From Siphonodentalium dalli (taxonomy: Eukaryota > Mollusca > Scaphopoda > Gadilida > Siphonodentaliidae): DNA of 64,000 nt. The notes below the pieces were generated by a model. The model did not search any database, was not told the origin of the DNA, and worked only from the letters and a program-made list of their open reading frames with translations. Every line of letters starts with the position of its first letter. Position 1 is the stretch's first letter. This document shows positions 24,425 through 36,197 of this stretch, piece after piece. The position numbers were made by a program, and so were the translations under genes. Location of the stretch: positions 135,679,587-135,743,586 of the forward strand of contig CP136061.1 of NCBI GenBank assembly GCA_032622095.1, read 5' to 3'.

Positions 24425-24501
24425 GACCTTTGCTAATGATTAGCAGAACAACATTTACATGTACTATATACATGTAGCTGGGAATCCGCAGTGTTCATTT
24501 A

Positions 24502-27021
24502 TACCATACAGGTAACATTTTGTTTTCACCATTATTATTGCTGAAGGGGTCACTCTCACCAAAAAAAGTGCTGAAGGGTACACAGGATTTATAAATGTGC
24601 TGAAGGGTACACAGGTTTTGAAATCTCGTTTTAAATGACGTTTAGTATTCGTATCTGCCATGATTTCTGTTAGAGCATGATTGTTTGCTTTCCAATGAAC
24701 ATTAAAATGAACAGAAAACAAACTGCTAATGGGCATCAGACTTCAGAAATACAGTTTTAGAAACGGTATTAGTGCCTTTCACAAACCCTGTGTACCCTTC
24801 AGCACATTTTCCAAACCCTGTGTACCCTTCAGCACTTTTTTTGGTGAGAGACCCCTTCAGCATTATTATTGACTACATGTATATTAGATCATGCCATGAA
24901 TCTCTACTCAGTCTAACGTACGCCCCTAGTAGAGATTCATGGCTTGATCTACATGTACATGTATATATATAAATAAATGGAACATTAAAATTCTATCCTA
25001 ATCTGCCTCAATCATACTAGTACATGCACATGTATTAATATACATGTAGTTTGTTTATTCTGTGAATCAAACTATGCATACATTGACTGGTCTTGATTTT
25101 GGATGACTTTCGGTGTGAGGCATCAGTGCAAGTCTATGGGAGGTCAAATTCACATTTACAATAATAATTGTGGTGGAGCGCAATTCAATTGCGCTTCAGC
25201 GCAATACAAAATTAATTGTGCTTCAGCGCAATTAATTTTCCATATACATGTATGGCTAAACCCCCCAGTAAATTATTGAATAAATCCAATACAAAATTAA
25301 TTGCGCTGAAGTGCAATTATTTTCCCCATATATGGCTAACCTCGAGTTAATAAATAAATGCAATAGAAAATTAATTGCGCTGAAGCTCAATTATTTTCCC
25401 ATATCAGGTTAGCCCCCAGTTCAGGGGTGTACATGTAAGCTTGTAACAATAATTGCGCTGCAGCGCAATTGATATGAATCAGGCTGAATTGCGCTGCGCA
25501 ATTGAATTGCGCTGAAACACAATTATTAATAAATGTGATTTGGCCTCCCATACAAGTCTGTGTAAACCTGCCGAAACCTCATACCATAACTAACCCCAAC
25601 ATAATTTTAAGGGTGTTATCTGGTGTTATTGTTGTAAAATCCATGCAGTGCTAAAACCAGGTGAATTCCAGGTCCATTCCCCGGGGGGTGAAATGGTATT
25701 GTATGTGTGTATTGTGTAGAAATTTGGTGACTGATCGGAGAAACTATGGTTTGATGTCTGGAACCAATTTGGTTAGATTGACCTGCTCTTCCAAATGAAT
25801 TGCCAGTAAATATTAGTATCAATGCAACCGATTCTCTCCAGCAAAATTATGATGAGATAGCTACTGTAGCAATGGCATAGCGTTCATTTGCTGATGATTC
25901 TGATAGGGATGTTGCCAATGATAATGACAGTGAACAGAGGTCCGGAGATGATTTCTCAGGTGATGAATCTGATTATTAGAGGTGAATTTTTAAGGTTTAA
26001 AGACCTACTAGTAATAGTTCCATAGTTTGGGCCCACAATTATGGGTTTAGAGGCAGAATGTCAAAATTGGGGTACAGACCCTCAATATTGGGGTTTCAGA
26101 CCCTTAAACTCTATTTTTTGGACAATTAATTTGTCCAACATCCTATCAGTGCCAAAACTAGAAATGATAATTACATGCACTACTAAATTAAAGTGAATGA
26201 GACGGAAAAAATATTTATTTAGGTTTGCAACACAAAATTGGGGTTCAGGCCCCTTAAACCCTTAACTTGTTTTAAAAATGGAACAATGACTATCAATATT
26301 ATTGCATATTAAATGAAACTAATTGGGGAGAACAAAATCTATTTTTGGGAATACCGTCTGGGGGAAAAGGGCTGAACCCCAATATTGTGGTTCAGGCTGC
26401 TAGAACCCTTATTTTAGTTCTTTTTACAAAAAATGCACTGGAAAATGATTAGAATTAATGTCTGCTTACTACACTTTAGTGAATTGAACTAAAAAAAATA
26501 TTATTTATTGGGGTGAAATCTAGGGAATTTGAAAAAGGGCTGATACCCGAAATTGCGGTTCAGCCTCAATATAAAGTGAACATCCTTTTCCCAAAAGAGC
26601 GTGTTTCTGAAATCGACTAAAATACACACCTCTTTTTAATGCTTAACCCTCTCATGATGGGAGCTGCGGTGGTGTAGCATTAAGGATCCTCTGCTGGTGC
26701 ATTCTCTTATATATGCGAGTCTCCCATAGGGAGCCTCGCATATATACATGTAAGAGAATGCACTTGATTACAGGGCCAAGGTAAATATTGTTAAGCCAAT
26801 GCATTCTCTTATATACTCTGTACATGTAATCGAGGCTCCATATGGGAGACTCGCACATTCATGTACATGTGTACCTGTACAAAAGAATGCATTGGCACAG
26901 GGTTTTTGCAAAATTTCAGGAAGCTGCAATCATGCAAGGGTTAAGACCTTTGCTAATGATTAGCAGAACAACATTTACATGTACTATATACATGTAGCTG
27001 GGAATCCGCAGTGTTCATTTA
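24502..27021 (+). repeat. 2.52-kb tandem unit, copy 2
   Basis: Same length and order as copy 1. It shares with copy 3, against copy 1, the variants TTTATAAATG (near 24590) and CAGAAATACAG (near 24746). This suggests copies 2 and 3 are the more recent pair, or that conversion has occurred between them. Confidence 0.9.
26643..26944. mobile_element. TTAA-flanked MITE, family A (in unit 2)
   Basis: Copy of 24123-24424 carried along by the tandem duplication. TTAA at both ends. The 3' terminus reads GCAAGGGTTAA where copy 1 has GCAAAGGTTAA. Confidence 0.75.
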
Positions 27022-29535
27022 TACCATACAGGTAACATTTTGTTTTCACCATTATTATTGCTGAAGGGGTCACTCTCACCAAAAAAAGTGCTGAAGGGTA
27101 CACAGGATTTATAAATGTGCTGAAGGGTACACAGGTTTTGAAATCTCGTTTTAAATGACGTTTAGTATTCGTATCTGCCATGATTTCTGTTAGAGCATGA
27201 TTGTTTGCTTTCCAATGAACATTAAAATGAACAGAAAACAAACTGCTAATGGGCATCAGACTTCAGAAATACAGTTTTAGAAACGGTATTAGTGCCTTTC
27301 ACAAACCCTGTGTACCCTTCAGCACATTTTCCAAACACCCTGTGTACCCTTCAGCACTTTTTTTGGTGAGAGACCCCTTCAGCATTATTATTGACTACAT
27401 GTATATTAGATCATGCCATGAATCTCTACTCAGTCTAACGTACGCCCCTAGTAGAGATTCATGGCTTGATCTACATGTACATGTATATATATAAATAAAT
27501 GGAACATTAAAATTCTATCCTAATCTGCCTCAATCATACTAGTACATGCACATGTATTAATATACATGTAGTTTGTTTATTCTGTGAATCAAACTATGCA
27601 TACATTGACTGGTCTTGATTTTGGATGACTTTCGGTGTGAGGCATCAGTGCAAGTCTATGGGAGGTCAAATTCACATTTACAATAATAATTGTGGTGGAG
27701 CGCAATTCAATTGCGCTTCAGCGCAATACAAAATTAATTGTGCTTCAGCGCAATTAATTTTCCATATACATGTATGGCTAAACCCCCCAGTAAATTAATG
27801 AATAAATCCAATACAAAATTAATTGCGCTGAAGTGCAATTATTTTCCCCATATATGGCTAACCTCGAGTTAATAAATAAATGCAATAGAAAATTAATTGC
27901 GCTGAAGCTCAATTATTTTCCCATATCAGGTTAGCCCCCAGTTCAGGGGTGTACATGTAAGCTTGTAACAATAATTGCGCTGCAGCGCAATTGATATGAA
28001 TCAGGCTGAATTGCGCTGCGCAATTGAATTGCGCTGAAACACAATTATTAATAAATGTGATTTGGCCTCCCATACAAGTCTGTGTAAACCTGCCGAAACC
28101 TCATACCATAACTAACCCCAACATCATTTTAAGGGTGTTATCTGGTGTTATTGTTGTAAAATCCATGCAGTGCTAAAACCAGGTGAATTCCAGGTCCATT
28201 CCCCGGGGGTGAAATGGTATTGTATGTGTGTATTGTGTAGAAATTTGGTGACTGATCGGAGAAACTATGGTTTGATGTCTGGAACCAATTTGGTTAGATT
28301 GACCTGCTCTTCCAAATGAATTGCCAGTAAATATTAGTATCAATGCAACCGATTCTCTCCAGCAAAATTATGATGAGATAGCTACTGTAGCAATGGCATA
28401 GCGTTCATTTGCTGATGATTCTGATAGGGATGTTGCCAATGATAATGACAGTGAACAGAGGTCCGGAGATGATTTCTCAGGTGATGAATCTGATTATTAG
28501 AGGTGAATTTTTAAGGTTTAAAGACCTACTAGTAATAGTTCCATAGTTTGGGCCCACAATTATGGGTTTAGAGGCAGAATGTCAAAATTGGGGTACAGAC
28601 CCTCAATATTGGGGTTTCAGACCCTTAAACTCTATTTTTTGGACAATTAATTTGTCCAACATCCTATCAGTGCCAAAACTAGAAATGATAATTACATGCA
28701 CTACTAAATTAAAGTGAATGAGACGGAAAAATTATTTATTTAGGTTTGCAACACAAAATTGGGGTTCAGGCCCCTTAAACCCTTAACTTGTTTTAAAAAT
28801 GGAACAATGACTATCAATATTATTGCATATTAAATGAAACTAATTGGGGAGAACAAAATCTATTTTTGGGAATACCGTCTGGGGGAAAAGGGCTGAACCC
28901 CAATATTGTGGTTCAGGCTGCTAGAACCCTTATTTTAGTTCTTTTTACAAAAAATGCACTGGAAAATGATTAGAATTAATGTCTGCTTACTACACTTTAG
29001 TGAATTGAACTGAAAAAAATATTATTTATTGGGGTGAAATCTAGGGAAAAAGGGCTGATACCCGAAATTGCGGTTCAGCCTCAATATAAAGTGAACATCC
29101 TTTTCCCAAAAGAGTGTGTTTCTGAAATCGACTAAAATACACACCTCTTTTTAATGCTTAACCCTCTCATGATGGGAGCTGCGGTGGTGTAGCATTAAGG
29201 ATCCTCTGCTGGTGCATTCTCTTATATATGCGAGTCTCCTATAGGGAGCCTCGCATATATACATGTAAGAGAATGCACTTGATTACAGGGCCAAGGTAAA
29301 TATTGTTAAGCCAATGCATTCTCTTATATACCCTGTACATGTAATCGAGGCTCCATATGGGAGATCCGCACATTCATGTACATGTGTACCTGTACAAAAG
29401 AATGCATTGGCACAGGGTTTTTGCAAAATTTCAGGAAGCTGCAATCATGCAAGGGTTAATACCTTTGCTAATGATTAGCAGAACAACATTTACATGTACT
29501 ATATACATGTAGCTGGGAATCCGCAGTGTTCATTT
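27022..29535 (+). repeat. 2.52-kb tandem unit, copy 3
   Basis: Differs from copy 2 by a few substitutions and three small indels: two extra bases near 27336 (CCAAACACCCTG), one G fewer near 28205, and six bases missing near 29046. It ends at GTGTTCATTT, where the sequence departs from the repeat. Confidence 0.9.
29158..29459. mobile_element. TTAA-flanked MITE, family A (in unit 3)
   Basis: Third tandem copy of the same insertion, with TTAA at 29158-29161 and 29456-29459. Confidence 0.75.
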
Positions 29536-30067
29536 GTTCTCCTCATTTTATTCAAATATTCCTTAATTTTTCAGACTTAAGATGTTAACAATGACTCAAG
29601 CTCTTCTACCTTGAATTCTTCATGGTTGACAACATGGGATAGACATTCATAAATTATGTCTATATTAAGTCCTCTCTCAAAGGGCTGTGGCTCCTGGACT
29701 GGGGAGTACAAGATTTTCCCGGGAGTAGATATTGATGCAGTGGTGAGTATTATTTATTTACAATGTACATTTACATGTATATATTCCAGGTATATACCGG
29801 TATAATACATGTACCTATGGTCAATTTTAGCATGGCAATTTTGAGTTTTTCTTTGACTTTCACTGTTGAACCAACTAGTACATATGTTCTCAAATACATG
29901 TGTCTTTCCATACTACGCTGAGCCCGCGGTCTGACTGAGTTGAATATCAACCATCAACTTGATTCTCTGTTATAGCTGTAGCAGCTTCATTGTAAATATA
30001 TAAGACTGATGACTTCTCTGTATGTGAGGTTTAGATCTCTTGGTCACATTAGTTAGACACTTTCTTT
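29536..30067. other. Non-coding sequence
   Basis: No coding frame or known repeat seen. Several TACATGTA palindromes. Confidence 0.35.
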
Positions 30068-30145
30068 GATCACAGAAGTTAAGCAACTTCGAGCTCGGTT
30101 AGTCCTTGGATTGGTGAACGGTTAGCAATTCCGGCCCAGTGCTGC
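30068..30145 (+). ncRNA. 5S rRNA-like segment 1 (pseudogene or SINE head)
   Basis: GATCACAGAAGTTAAGCAAC, then GCTCGGTTAGTCCTTGGATT, GGTGAACGG and CCGGCCCAGTGCTGC closely match the internal promoter half of animal 5S rRNA (GATCACCGAAGTTAAGCAAC, CGGTTAGTACTTGGATGGG, GGTGACCG, GGTGCTG). The 5' half of 5S is not recognisable, so it is not a working gene. A 5S-derived SINE (SINE3 type) or a dispersed 5S pseudogene would explain it. Confidence 0.75.
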
Positions 30146-30214
30146 TTACAATGTACATTGGGTGTGACTCCAGCACTTCTCTCTCACATGTGCTGAACCT
30201 TAAAAAGAAAGAGC

Positions 30215-30280
30215 GAGTTGTGTAGCGGCTTAGCTTGGTTAGTTCTTGGAAGGGTGACCGGTTGGCGGTTCCGGATGCTG
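30215..30280 (+). ncRNA. 5S rRNA-like segment 2 (more diverged)
   Basis: TTAGCTTGGTTAGTTCTTGG, AAGGGTGACCGGTTGGCGG and CCGGATGCTG match the same part of 5S rRNA. Both segments are followed by a similar tail ('ACTCCAGCACTTCTCTC' near 30167 and 'ACTCCCAAACTTCTCTCC' near 30296), so they are a tandem dimer of about 130-150 bp units. Confidence 0.6.
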
Positions 30281-30349
30281 CTAAATTTCGGTGCAACTCC
30301 CAAACTTCTCTCCAGATGGGCGCAATAAATATTTTCTGAAATTTGTTAG

Positions 30350-31120
30350 AAAACATTGCTGCCAGCAGCCATATTGGATTTAAAATTTTAATCCATTGTC
30401 ACACATTATTGGAGAATGGTTTTGAAAATTATTAGGCATGTCACCTCTAGATGGGAGCTACATGTGTCAAACTTGAATAATTTCAATGAAAAACATGGCC
30501 ACCTGCAGCCATCTTGGATTTTACTCTTTACATGACTAAATCCTTTGGCACATCCTAAAGACCACTTCCCTCATCCAAGCATCAACAAACTTCATATGGA
30601 CTTCTGGGTGACCTCTAGATGGGATTCATAAAACTTTTCCGACTTTAGTTGAGAAACGAGGCCGCTAGTGGCCATCTTGGATTTTACTCTTTGTATGACT
30701 GAACCCTTTGCCATACTCTACAGGTCACATCGACACATCCCTCATCCGATTGTCACTAAACACTTCATATGGATCTTCGGGGTGACCACTAGATGGGAGC
30801 TATCAAATTTTCCAAATTTCATTAAAAAACATGGCCGCTAGTGGCCATCTTGGATTCCACGTTTGAATCTATCCACGTACCATGCAGCCAACATTTATTA
30901 GAGAAATGTTTTCAAAATTTACAAGCATGTTCAGGATCATGGGAGCTATCAAATTTGAACAATATTCAATCAAAAACATGGCTGTCGGCAGTCACCTTTG
31001 ATTTTACTCTTTGCATCGATCACTAAATACTTTGGTATGCCCTGTTGCCAAAATTTTTCATCCATCCAATTAATCCCAAACTCATATGACTTTTCGCATT
31101 GACCTCTGGTATTACTTAAA
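30350..31120 (-). repeat. Dispersed repeat G, complement strand
   Basis: Inverse copies of the CCAAGATGGC family: 'GGCCATCTTGGATTTTACTC' near 30665 and 30840, 'GACCTCTAGATGGGA', and 'CTTCATATGGATCTTCGGGG'. About four diverged units. Confidence 0.8.
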
Positions 31121-31855
31121 CATTTAAACTTTCCGCATACCTTATACATGTATCTCCATTGACTGTAATGTCATGATTTCCTTTACGGGTTGGGGGAATT
31201 GTTTCCCACATGGCCGCTTGGGGAAATCTCAGTCCATCAAAAAACGTTGATTATCTAATAGTAAATCAGTCACTAATTTAAGCCAAGTTCTGAACATCTA
31301 TGGTAATACAAGTACATATAGATACATCCCTGTTAATTAGCGTTAGCTAGTGGTTGAGCCATGTTGAATGCCTAGGAAAAAGAAATTTCGTCATCTATTT
31401 TTTGGCTGAGGCAAATCACGCAGTACTTTTTTTTGCGAAATTGAAACAAATTACTGGAGACATTGTTTTAGTGTCGCACTGTGAAAGTCTGCAGACTGCA
31501 AAAATTCATTGTTGAATGCCAAGGACTACTGAAGTAATATTGGTTACACATGTACATGTACGGTACTTTGATAAAAATCAGCAATTTTATTGAAGCCAAA
31601 CCCAACCAAGGTCAAGTTCTAATTGTGAACTGAAATTATACTTGTATATGTACATGTATGTGTAGAGCATGCAACTACATGTATGCAGATCCTAGGCTTT
31701 TTAGCTGAGTTAATATTTCTGGCCTTGGCAATTTTTTGGCATACACTGTAGGCAATGTTTTGCTAATTATCAGGGCTGTAGAAAAAGTCAAGGAATCATA
31801 AGAGATGGGGCGGGTACAGGTATACTGGATTACATGCACCTGGTGGGGCGTGCAT
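31121..31855. other. Non-coding sequence
   Basis: No supported coding or RNA signal. TACATGTA palindromes at 31550-31660. Confidence 0.35.
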
Positions 31856-31859
31856 GATT

Positions 31860-32780
31860 TCGTCACCTGAAATATCTCAGCCATGGGTTATTGGATCTTG
31901 ATGAAATTTGGTATGGAGGTTTGGCACCAGGAGGGCTTTCAAAATAGGGTTCATTTATGTTGTTCACATTTTTCATTCAAGAGTTTTCCCTGTTTGTTTA
32001 TCTGTAACTGTTGGATTTTGATCCGTCCGCTCATGCATGTATACTAGTATCTCAGCTACGGGTTATTGGATTCTGTTTAATTTGGTATGAAGGTTTGTCA
32101 TCAGCGAGGGGGGTGGGGGTTTCAAATGAGGGTTCAGTTACATGTATGTTGTTTGCATTTTCTGTTCAAGAGTTATCCCTATATATTCATCTGGAAATGT
32201 TGGTTATTTTGTCTGTCTGAGCATTTATCTCAAACACTGGTTGTCGGATCTGAATTAAATTTGGTATGGATGTTCACTACTATGAGGGCATTCAACGGAG
32301 TGTTCAATCATTTTTTCCCCTGATTTTTCCGTTCTAGGGTTAATCATCTTTGTTTATCTGGAAATGTTTGTTTTTTATCTTTCCGAGCAGATATCTCACC
32401 CATCGGTTGAAGAATCTCAATTCAATTTTGTATGAGTGTTCACTACTATGAGGGCAATCTATTGAGTGTTAATTCGTTTTTTTTTCCGGTTTTCCGTTCT
32501 ACAGTTACTAGTATTCATGTTAATTTGGAAGTTTTTGTTTTAAGTCTGTATCTCCACCACCCGTTGATGGATATCAATGAAATTTGTTATGGATGTTCAC
32601 TGCGATGATGGCAATCATGTTCAATCATTTTGATCATGTTTTCAGTTACAGAGGTATTTATCTTTGTTTGTATGAAAATGTCGGGGTTATTTTTCATCCG
32701 AGCAGACACATGTATCTCAACCATACTTTGTTGGATCAAATTTGCAGATCGGGTTGGAGAATATCGGAGGGTAAATTTGG
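31860..32780 (+). repeat. Degenerate tandem repeat, period about 165-180 bp, five units
   Basis: Each unit starts near 'ATCTCAGCCATGGGTTATTG' (31872, 32050, 32226, 32392, 32550), continues GATGAAATTTGGTATGGATG and 'TTCACTACTATGAGGGCA', and ends with a 'GTTTATCTGGAAATGTTGG' block. The overlapping frames at 32584-32911 on both strands fall in or next to this repeat. Confidence 0.75.
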
Positions 32781-32983
32781 ATGAGGGGAAACGTACATGT
32801 ATGACAGTATCCACTCTCTCTCCCCCTCTTGCCAATCACTCTATTGGTCATCATGTATTCATTTCTTTTTCCCCTATTATCTTTATATACATGTATAACC
32901 ATTTAAATTGATCCATTCTTAAAATGTCTTTATTTTGATCATTTGTGAGTTCATGGGGGTTCATTATAGGGGTAGCCGGTATA

Positions 32984-33159
32984 CAGTAATGCTCTAATTA
33001 ATCGTCTTCTTAACCACAAGATAATTATGGGTAACTTTTCAGCACACTCTCGCTGAGAGCTTTCCGATGAATGGCAACAAGCCATATTTCCGACTAAATC
33101 CTGAAAAGTTACCCATAATTCTCCTGTGGTTAAGAAGTTGATTAATTAGAGCATTACTG
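32984..33159. mobile_element. Mariner-type MITE, copy 2 (176 bp, TA-flanked)
   Basis: Starts CAGTAATGCTCTAATTAATC and ends ATTAGAGCATTACTG with TA on both sides. The arms contain GGTTAAGAAG and ATTATGGGTAACTTTTCAG and pair along most of the element. Related to 8006-8122 and 43477-43668. Confidence 0.8.
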
Positions 33160-33191
33160 TATGTGCTTACTTGTATGAGTATCTTTAAAAT

Positions 33192-34337
33192 TTAACCCTT
33201 TCAACCCGGGAGACCGGAATACCGGTCCGATCCTTATTTTCCTATATCCCGGGAGACCGGAATACCGGTCCGGAAACCATACGATTTTTGACACGGAAAT
33301 ACAGCATAATAAACGCACATATCCATAAGAACTGTACTTCTACTTTGCACACATGAGTCCCCGGTTTACCACCGTGACTTTGGCTGTCGAACTGGCCACA
33401 GAGGGTCTGTTTCTTCGCGCATGCGCAGAGGCATATTAAAATAAAAAAGTTAGTTTTTTATCGTTTTTATCGTCGGCTAAGGAGATCAATTTCGTTAGAA
33501 ATATTGCGAACAAAGCACACATTAAATATATTTTTGCTTGTAATAAGTCACAATTTCGTTACCATGACTTTAGCAGCTAAATTTGTGAGGGGGGGGGGGG
33601 TCTGTTGTTTCGCGCATGCGCAGAGATGGATTTTGAAAAAACACTTTTTTATCCTCAAAGGAGAATCATTTCTCTAAATAACGTGACCACGTGGAGCCAC
33701 AATATATAATAATATAATGTACATGTATATTGGGACTAGAATAGACTGTCTCGCTGACATAATATGTGACACGTTTCACAACACGCTATAGTACAGGTAG
33801 CACATGCGCAGATGTGACATACCGGTCCGGTACTTAACTATATATGGTCCATATATATGCGCATGTATATATGAGCCTATATATGAGCACATGCGTTTAA
33901 CGTATATTAGGTTGCGTTTGAGTATTTGAAACGACGGAGAAGAAACTCCATATAATTACAAAGTATGTGCACTAGATTCACTCTTCTTGCTAAATATGTC
34001 TAACATTTCACAATAAGGCGCTCCCTGAATCGAAAACACCATTTCCTAGCTCTTATTTACGACGATAAAACCTATAATTGCATTTAACTTTCAATTCCGG
34101 GTAGTTGCCTAGCAACCGTTACCAGGGAGTGATCATGTGGCAAAGTATCCCGATTTAAAAATACTCAGTGGTCCATGGAGAACATACACATAAAGTTTCA
34201 GAGCCGTGGAGCTACTTGAACATACATGTAACCAACAGCATGCTCATTAACACGTGTCTACAATAGGTCAAAATACCCCCGGTGTCCCCCGGGTCAGGGT
34301 ACAGCTCTCTGTAGGGAGCCAGGGTTCAAAGGGTTAA
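33192..34337. mobile_element. TTAA-flanked element, CCCTTTCAACCC ends (1.15 kb)
   Basis: Left end TTAACCCTTTCAACCCGGGA; right end in complement TTAACCCTTTGAACCCTGGC. Two copies of GACCGGAATACCGGTC lie next to the left end. The interior holds two copies of CGCGCATGCGCAGAG (33417, 33610) and the track GTGAGGGGGGGGGGGG. No transposase frame, so non-autonomous. TTAA with CCCTTT ends suggests piggyBac-type mobilisation. Confidence 0.75.
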
Positions 34338-34430
34338 ATGAGAAATTAATGTAAAATGAAATAACACCCGATTTCCGCCCACCCAATGTTTTTTAGACAC
34401 TTTACCAGACTTGGAGACCTGTATCTCCCA

Positions 34431-35705
34431 GATAGCAGATCTACGTTGGGCCATCATCGGTCCAACATCATTTCTATCATTAGGCCAATGTTGGAATCTG
34501 ATGTTGGGCCAACATTGCTCGACATCGGCTCAGCATTGGATCCCTACATAGGTGCGCCAAAGTCGAATCAATGGCGCATTCCACTATTAAATTAATATGA
34601 CATTGGGGCAACATTGTGTTTGGGCATTGGCTGGGATTGATTAAGGCTCCATTTGTAGGGATGGTTCCCCTCACATTAGGGCATCCTTAAATAATTCGCT
34701 GAGATACAACATACCAATCCATTTAAAGTGCCACATATTGTTTACAACTTCAAAGTATAATTGGAAAGAAAATTCAAATTCACAAAAATAAAGCCAGAAG
34801 AAAATGAAACATCAATCAAATTTCATGCCGATTTAAATAAAGACAAAAAATTCATTACATGTCATTACTTATTGCTTTCCAGAATCTTGACCAATAATTC
34901 AATCCACTCGCTCTAAAGGAAAGTCATTGAATTTGTATTGTTCTCTTGAATAAAGTTATCGAAAGTGTTACATATATTTTGTTTACCATACAACAAAATT
35001 GTGCTTATTTTGAGAATTTGTGCTCTCTATAATGTTGATATAAAAAATTCAATTTTATGTGGCTTTAAATTTGGTCAGGTTATATCTTATCCAAAATATC
35101 GAGGGTGATCTGAGGTACATATAGATGTGCAAAATTTTTAAATGGCTCAAAGCGCATACATTTTGTATGTATATATGCCCTGTGCAGCGAGTGTATTTAA
35201 TTTGTGTGCCGAATTGGTCAAATTGAACATTTAAGTTGTTTGTGGGAGGAAATGAATCTGATGACGCACACTTATTATTGCAATTCATAGTTGATTGGCA
35301 TGATATTCTCAACTAAAGTACTTACCATTACTTTTTCGGGTCCCAAGCTGGTGATGGTGGTAACTGGTGCATAATCCAAATATAAGCCATTACAAGAGAT
35401 TTATAATTCACAACAAAATGCAGGTTCAGTCAATAAACCATAGCATTATTTGAGCAAGAATACAATGTATATACTCAACCTGTAAAGAGTGATGTTAAGA
35501 TGACGCAGCAATATAATCAACTGAATTTCCCATGCTGTGACCAACGTTGGCTCAACGTTGACATCTAACGCACCTGCTAACCTCACATAATGCCTAGTGC
35601 GTTATGATTTTAACGTCAGGCAAACATTAAACCAGCGGTAAATTAAACATTGGCTCAAAGTTGGTTGGCCAATGTCGGGCCAACATAACCATACTATCTA
35701 GATTA
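34431..35705. mobile_element. Element with inverted GTTGGGCCAACAT subterminal repeats
   Basis: The left zone (34435-34540) is built of TTGGGCCA, CCAATGTTGG and GTTGGGCCAACATTG. The right zone (35535-35700) has the same pieces inverted (CCAACGTTGGCTCAACGTTG, GGTTGGCCAATGTCGGGCC). The outermost AGATAGCA...CGTTGGGCC and, in complement, AGATAGTA...GTTGGCCC correspond. The 1 kb centre has no transposase frame. Superfamily not determined. Confidence 0.6.
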
Positions 35706-35706
35706 T

Positions 35707-36084
35707 TTAAAGTGATGTGAAACACTCCGGTATGGTGACAAATAGAAATGGAGAATATTCTTGTTCAAAGTAATAACTTTTACAAATAGTATATACAAAT
35801 TGACAATACACACCGTCATTTTTATAAATGAATTAAATGCAGTGATGACTCTCGATGGCGAAAGCGTTTTCGTTAGTTTATCGCCGATAGATGCGTCCCG
35901 AATCGAGTAGTAAATATTTACAATTGAGCGTAGTTCTGACGATGTTTTCTATGGAGTGGTACAGTCGATTTGCTTCAAATTTTCGCCGATGTTAGTAGAA
36001 TATTACATTCCTCCAGTTGTCATAACGCCTGAATACTAACTTATCAGTTTCACGCACCCGAACAAGTACATAATATGTCTTTAA
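35707..36084 (+). repeat. Dispersed repeat H, copy 2
   Basis: Starts TTAAAGTGATGTGAAACACT and ends CATAATATGTCTTTAA. This is the best match to copy 1 at 2178-2559, with shared GCGTCCCGAATCGAG, CTATGGAGTGGTA and 'CTAACTTATCAGTTTCACGCA'. It ends 113 bp before the first coding exon found. Confidence 0.8.
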
Positions 36085-36197
36085 TTTATGTTCTATGTTT
36101 TACCATCAGCAGCTTGTAAGCCACCATTTAGCAAACTTATCAGCGGTGATTCATGTACATGTACATATACATGTAGTGTTATTTATGGTATTTTCAG

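Larger units (their letters stand above)
21982..24501 (+). repeat. 2.52-kb tandem unit, copy 1
   Basis: First of three head-to-tail copies, period exactly 2520 bp from copy 1 to copy 2. It differs from copy 2 at roughly seven bases by eye. Contents in order: a 90-bp inverted repeat around 'CTGAAGGGTACACAGG' (22009-22101 against 22257-22352), a hairpin at 22366-22432, a cluster of AATTGCGCTGAAGCGCAATT palindromes (22650-23000), a degenerate run around 'CAAAATTGGGGT' (23530-24050), and a TTAA-flanked MITE (24123-24424). No convincing coding sequence. Confidence 0.9.

Noticed and set aside
22252-27494. NPVYPSAHF / NPVYPSALFLV peptides conserved over three loci
   Set aside because: Conservation is due to the 2.52-kb tandem copies, and the internal repeat to the inverted-repeat arms. 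No start context or splice sites.
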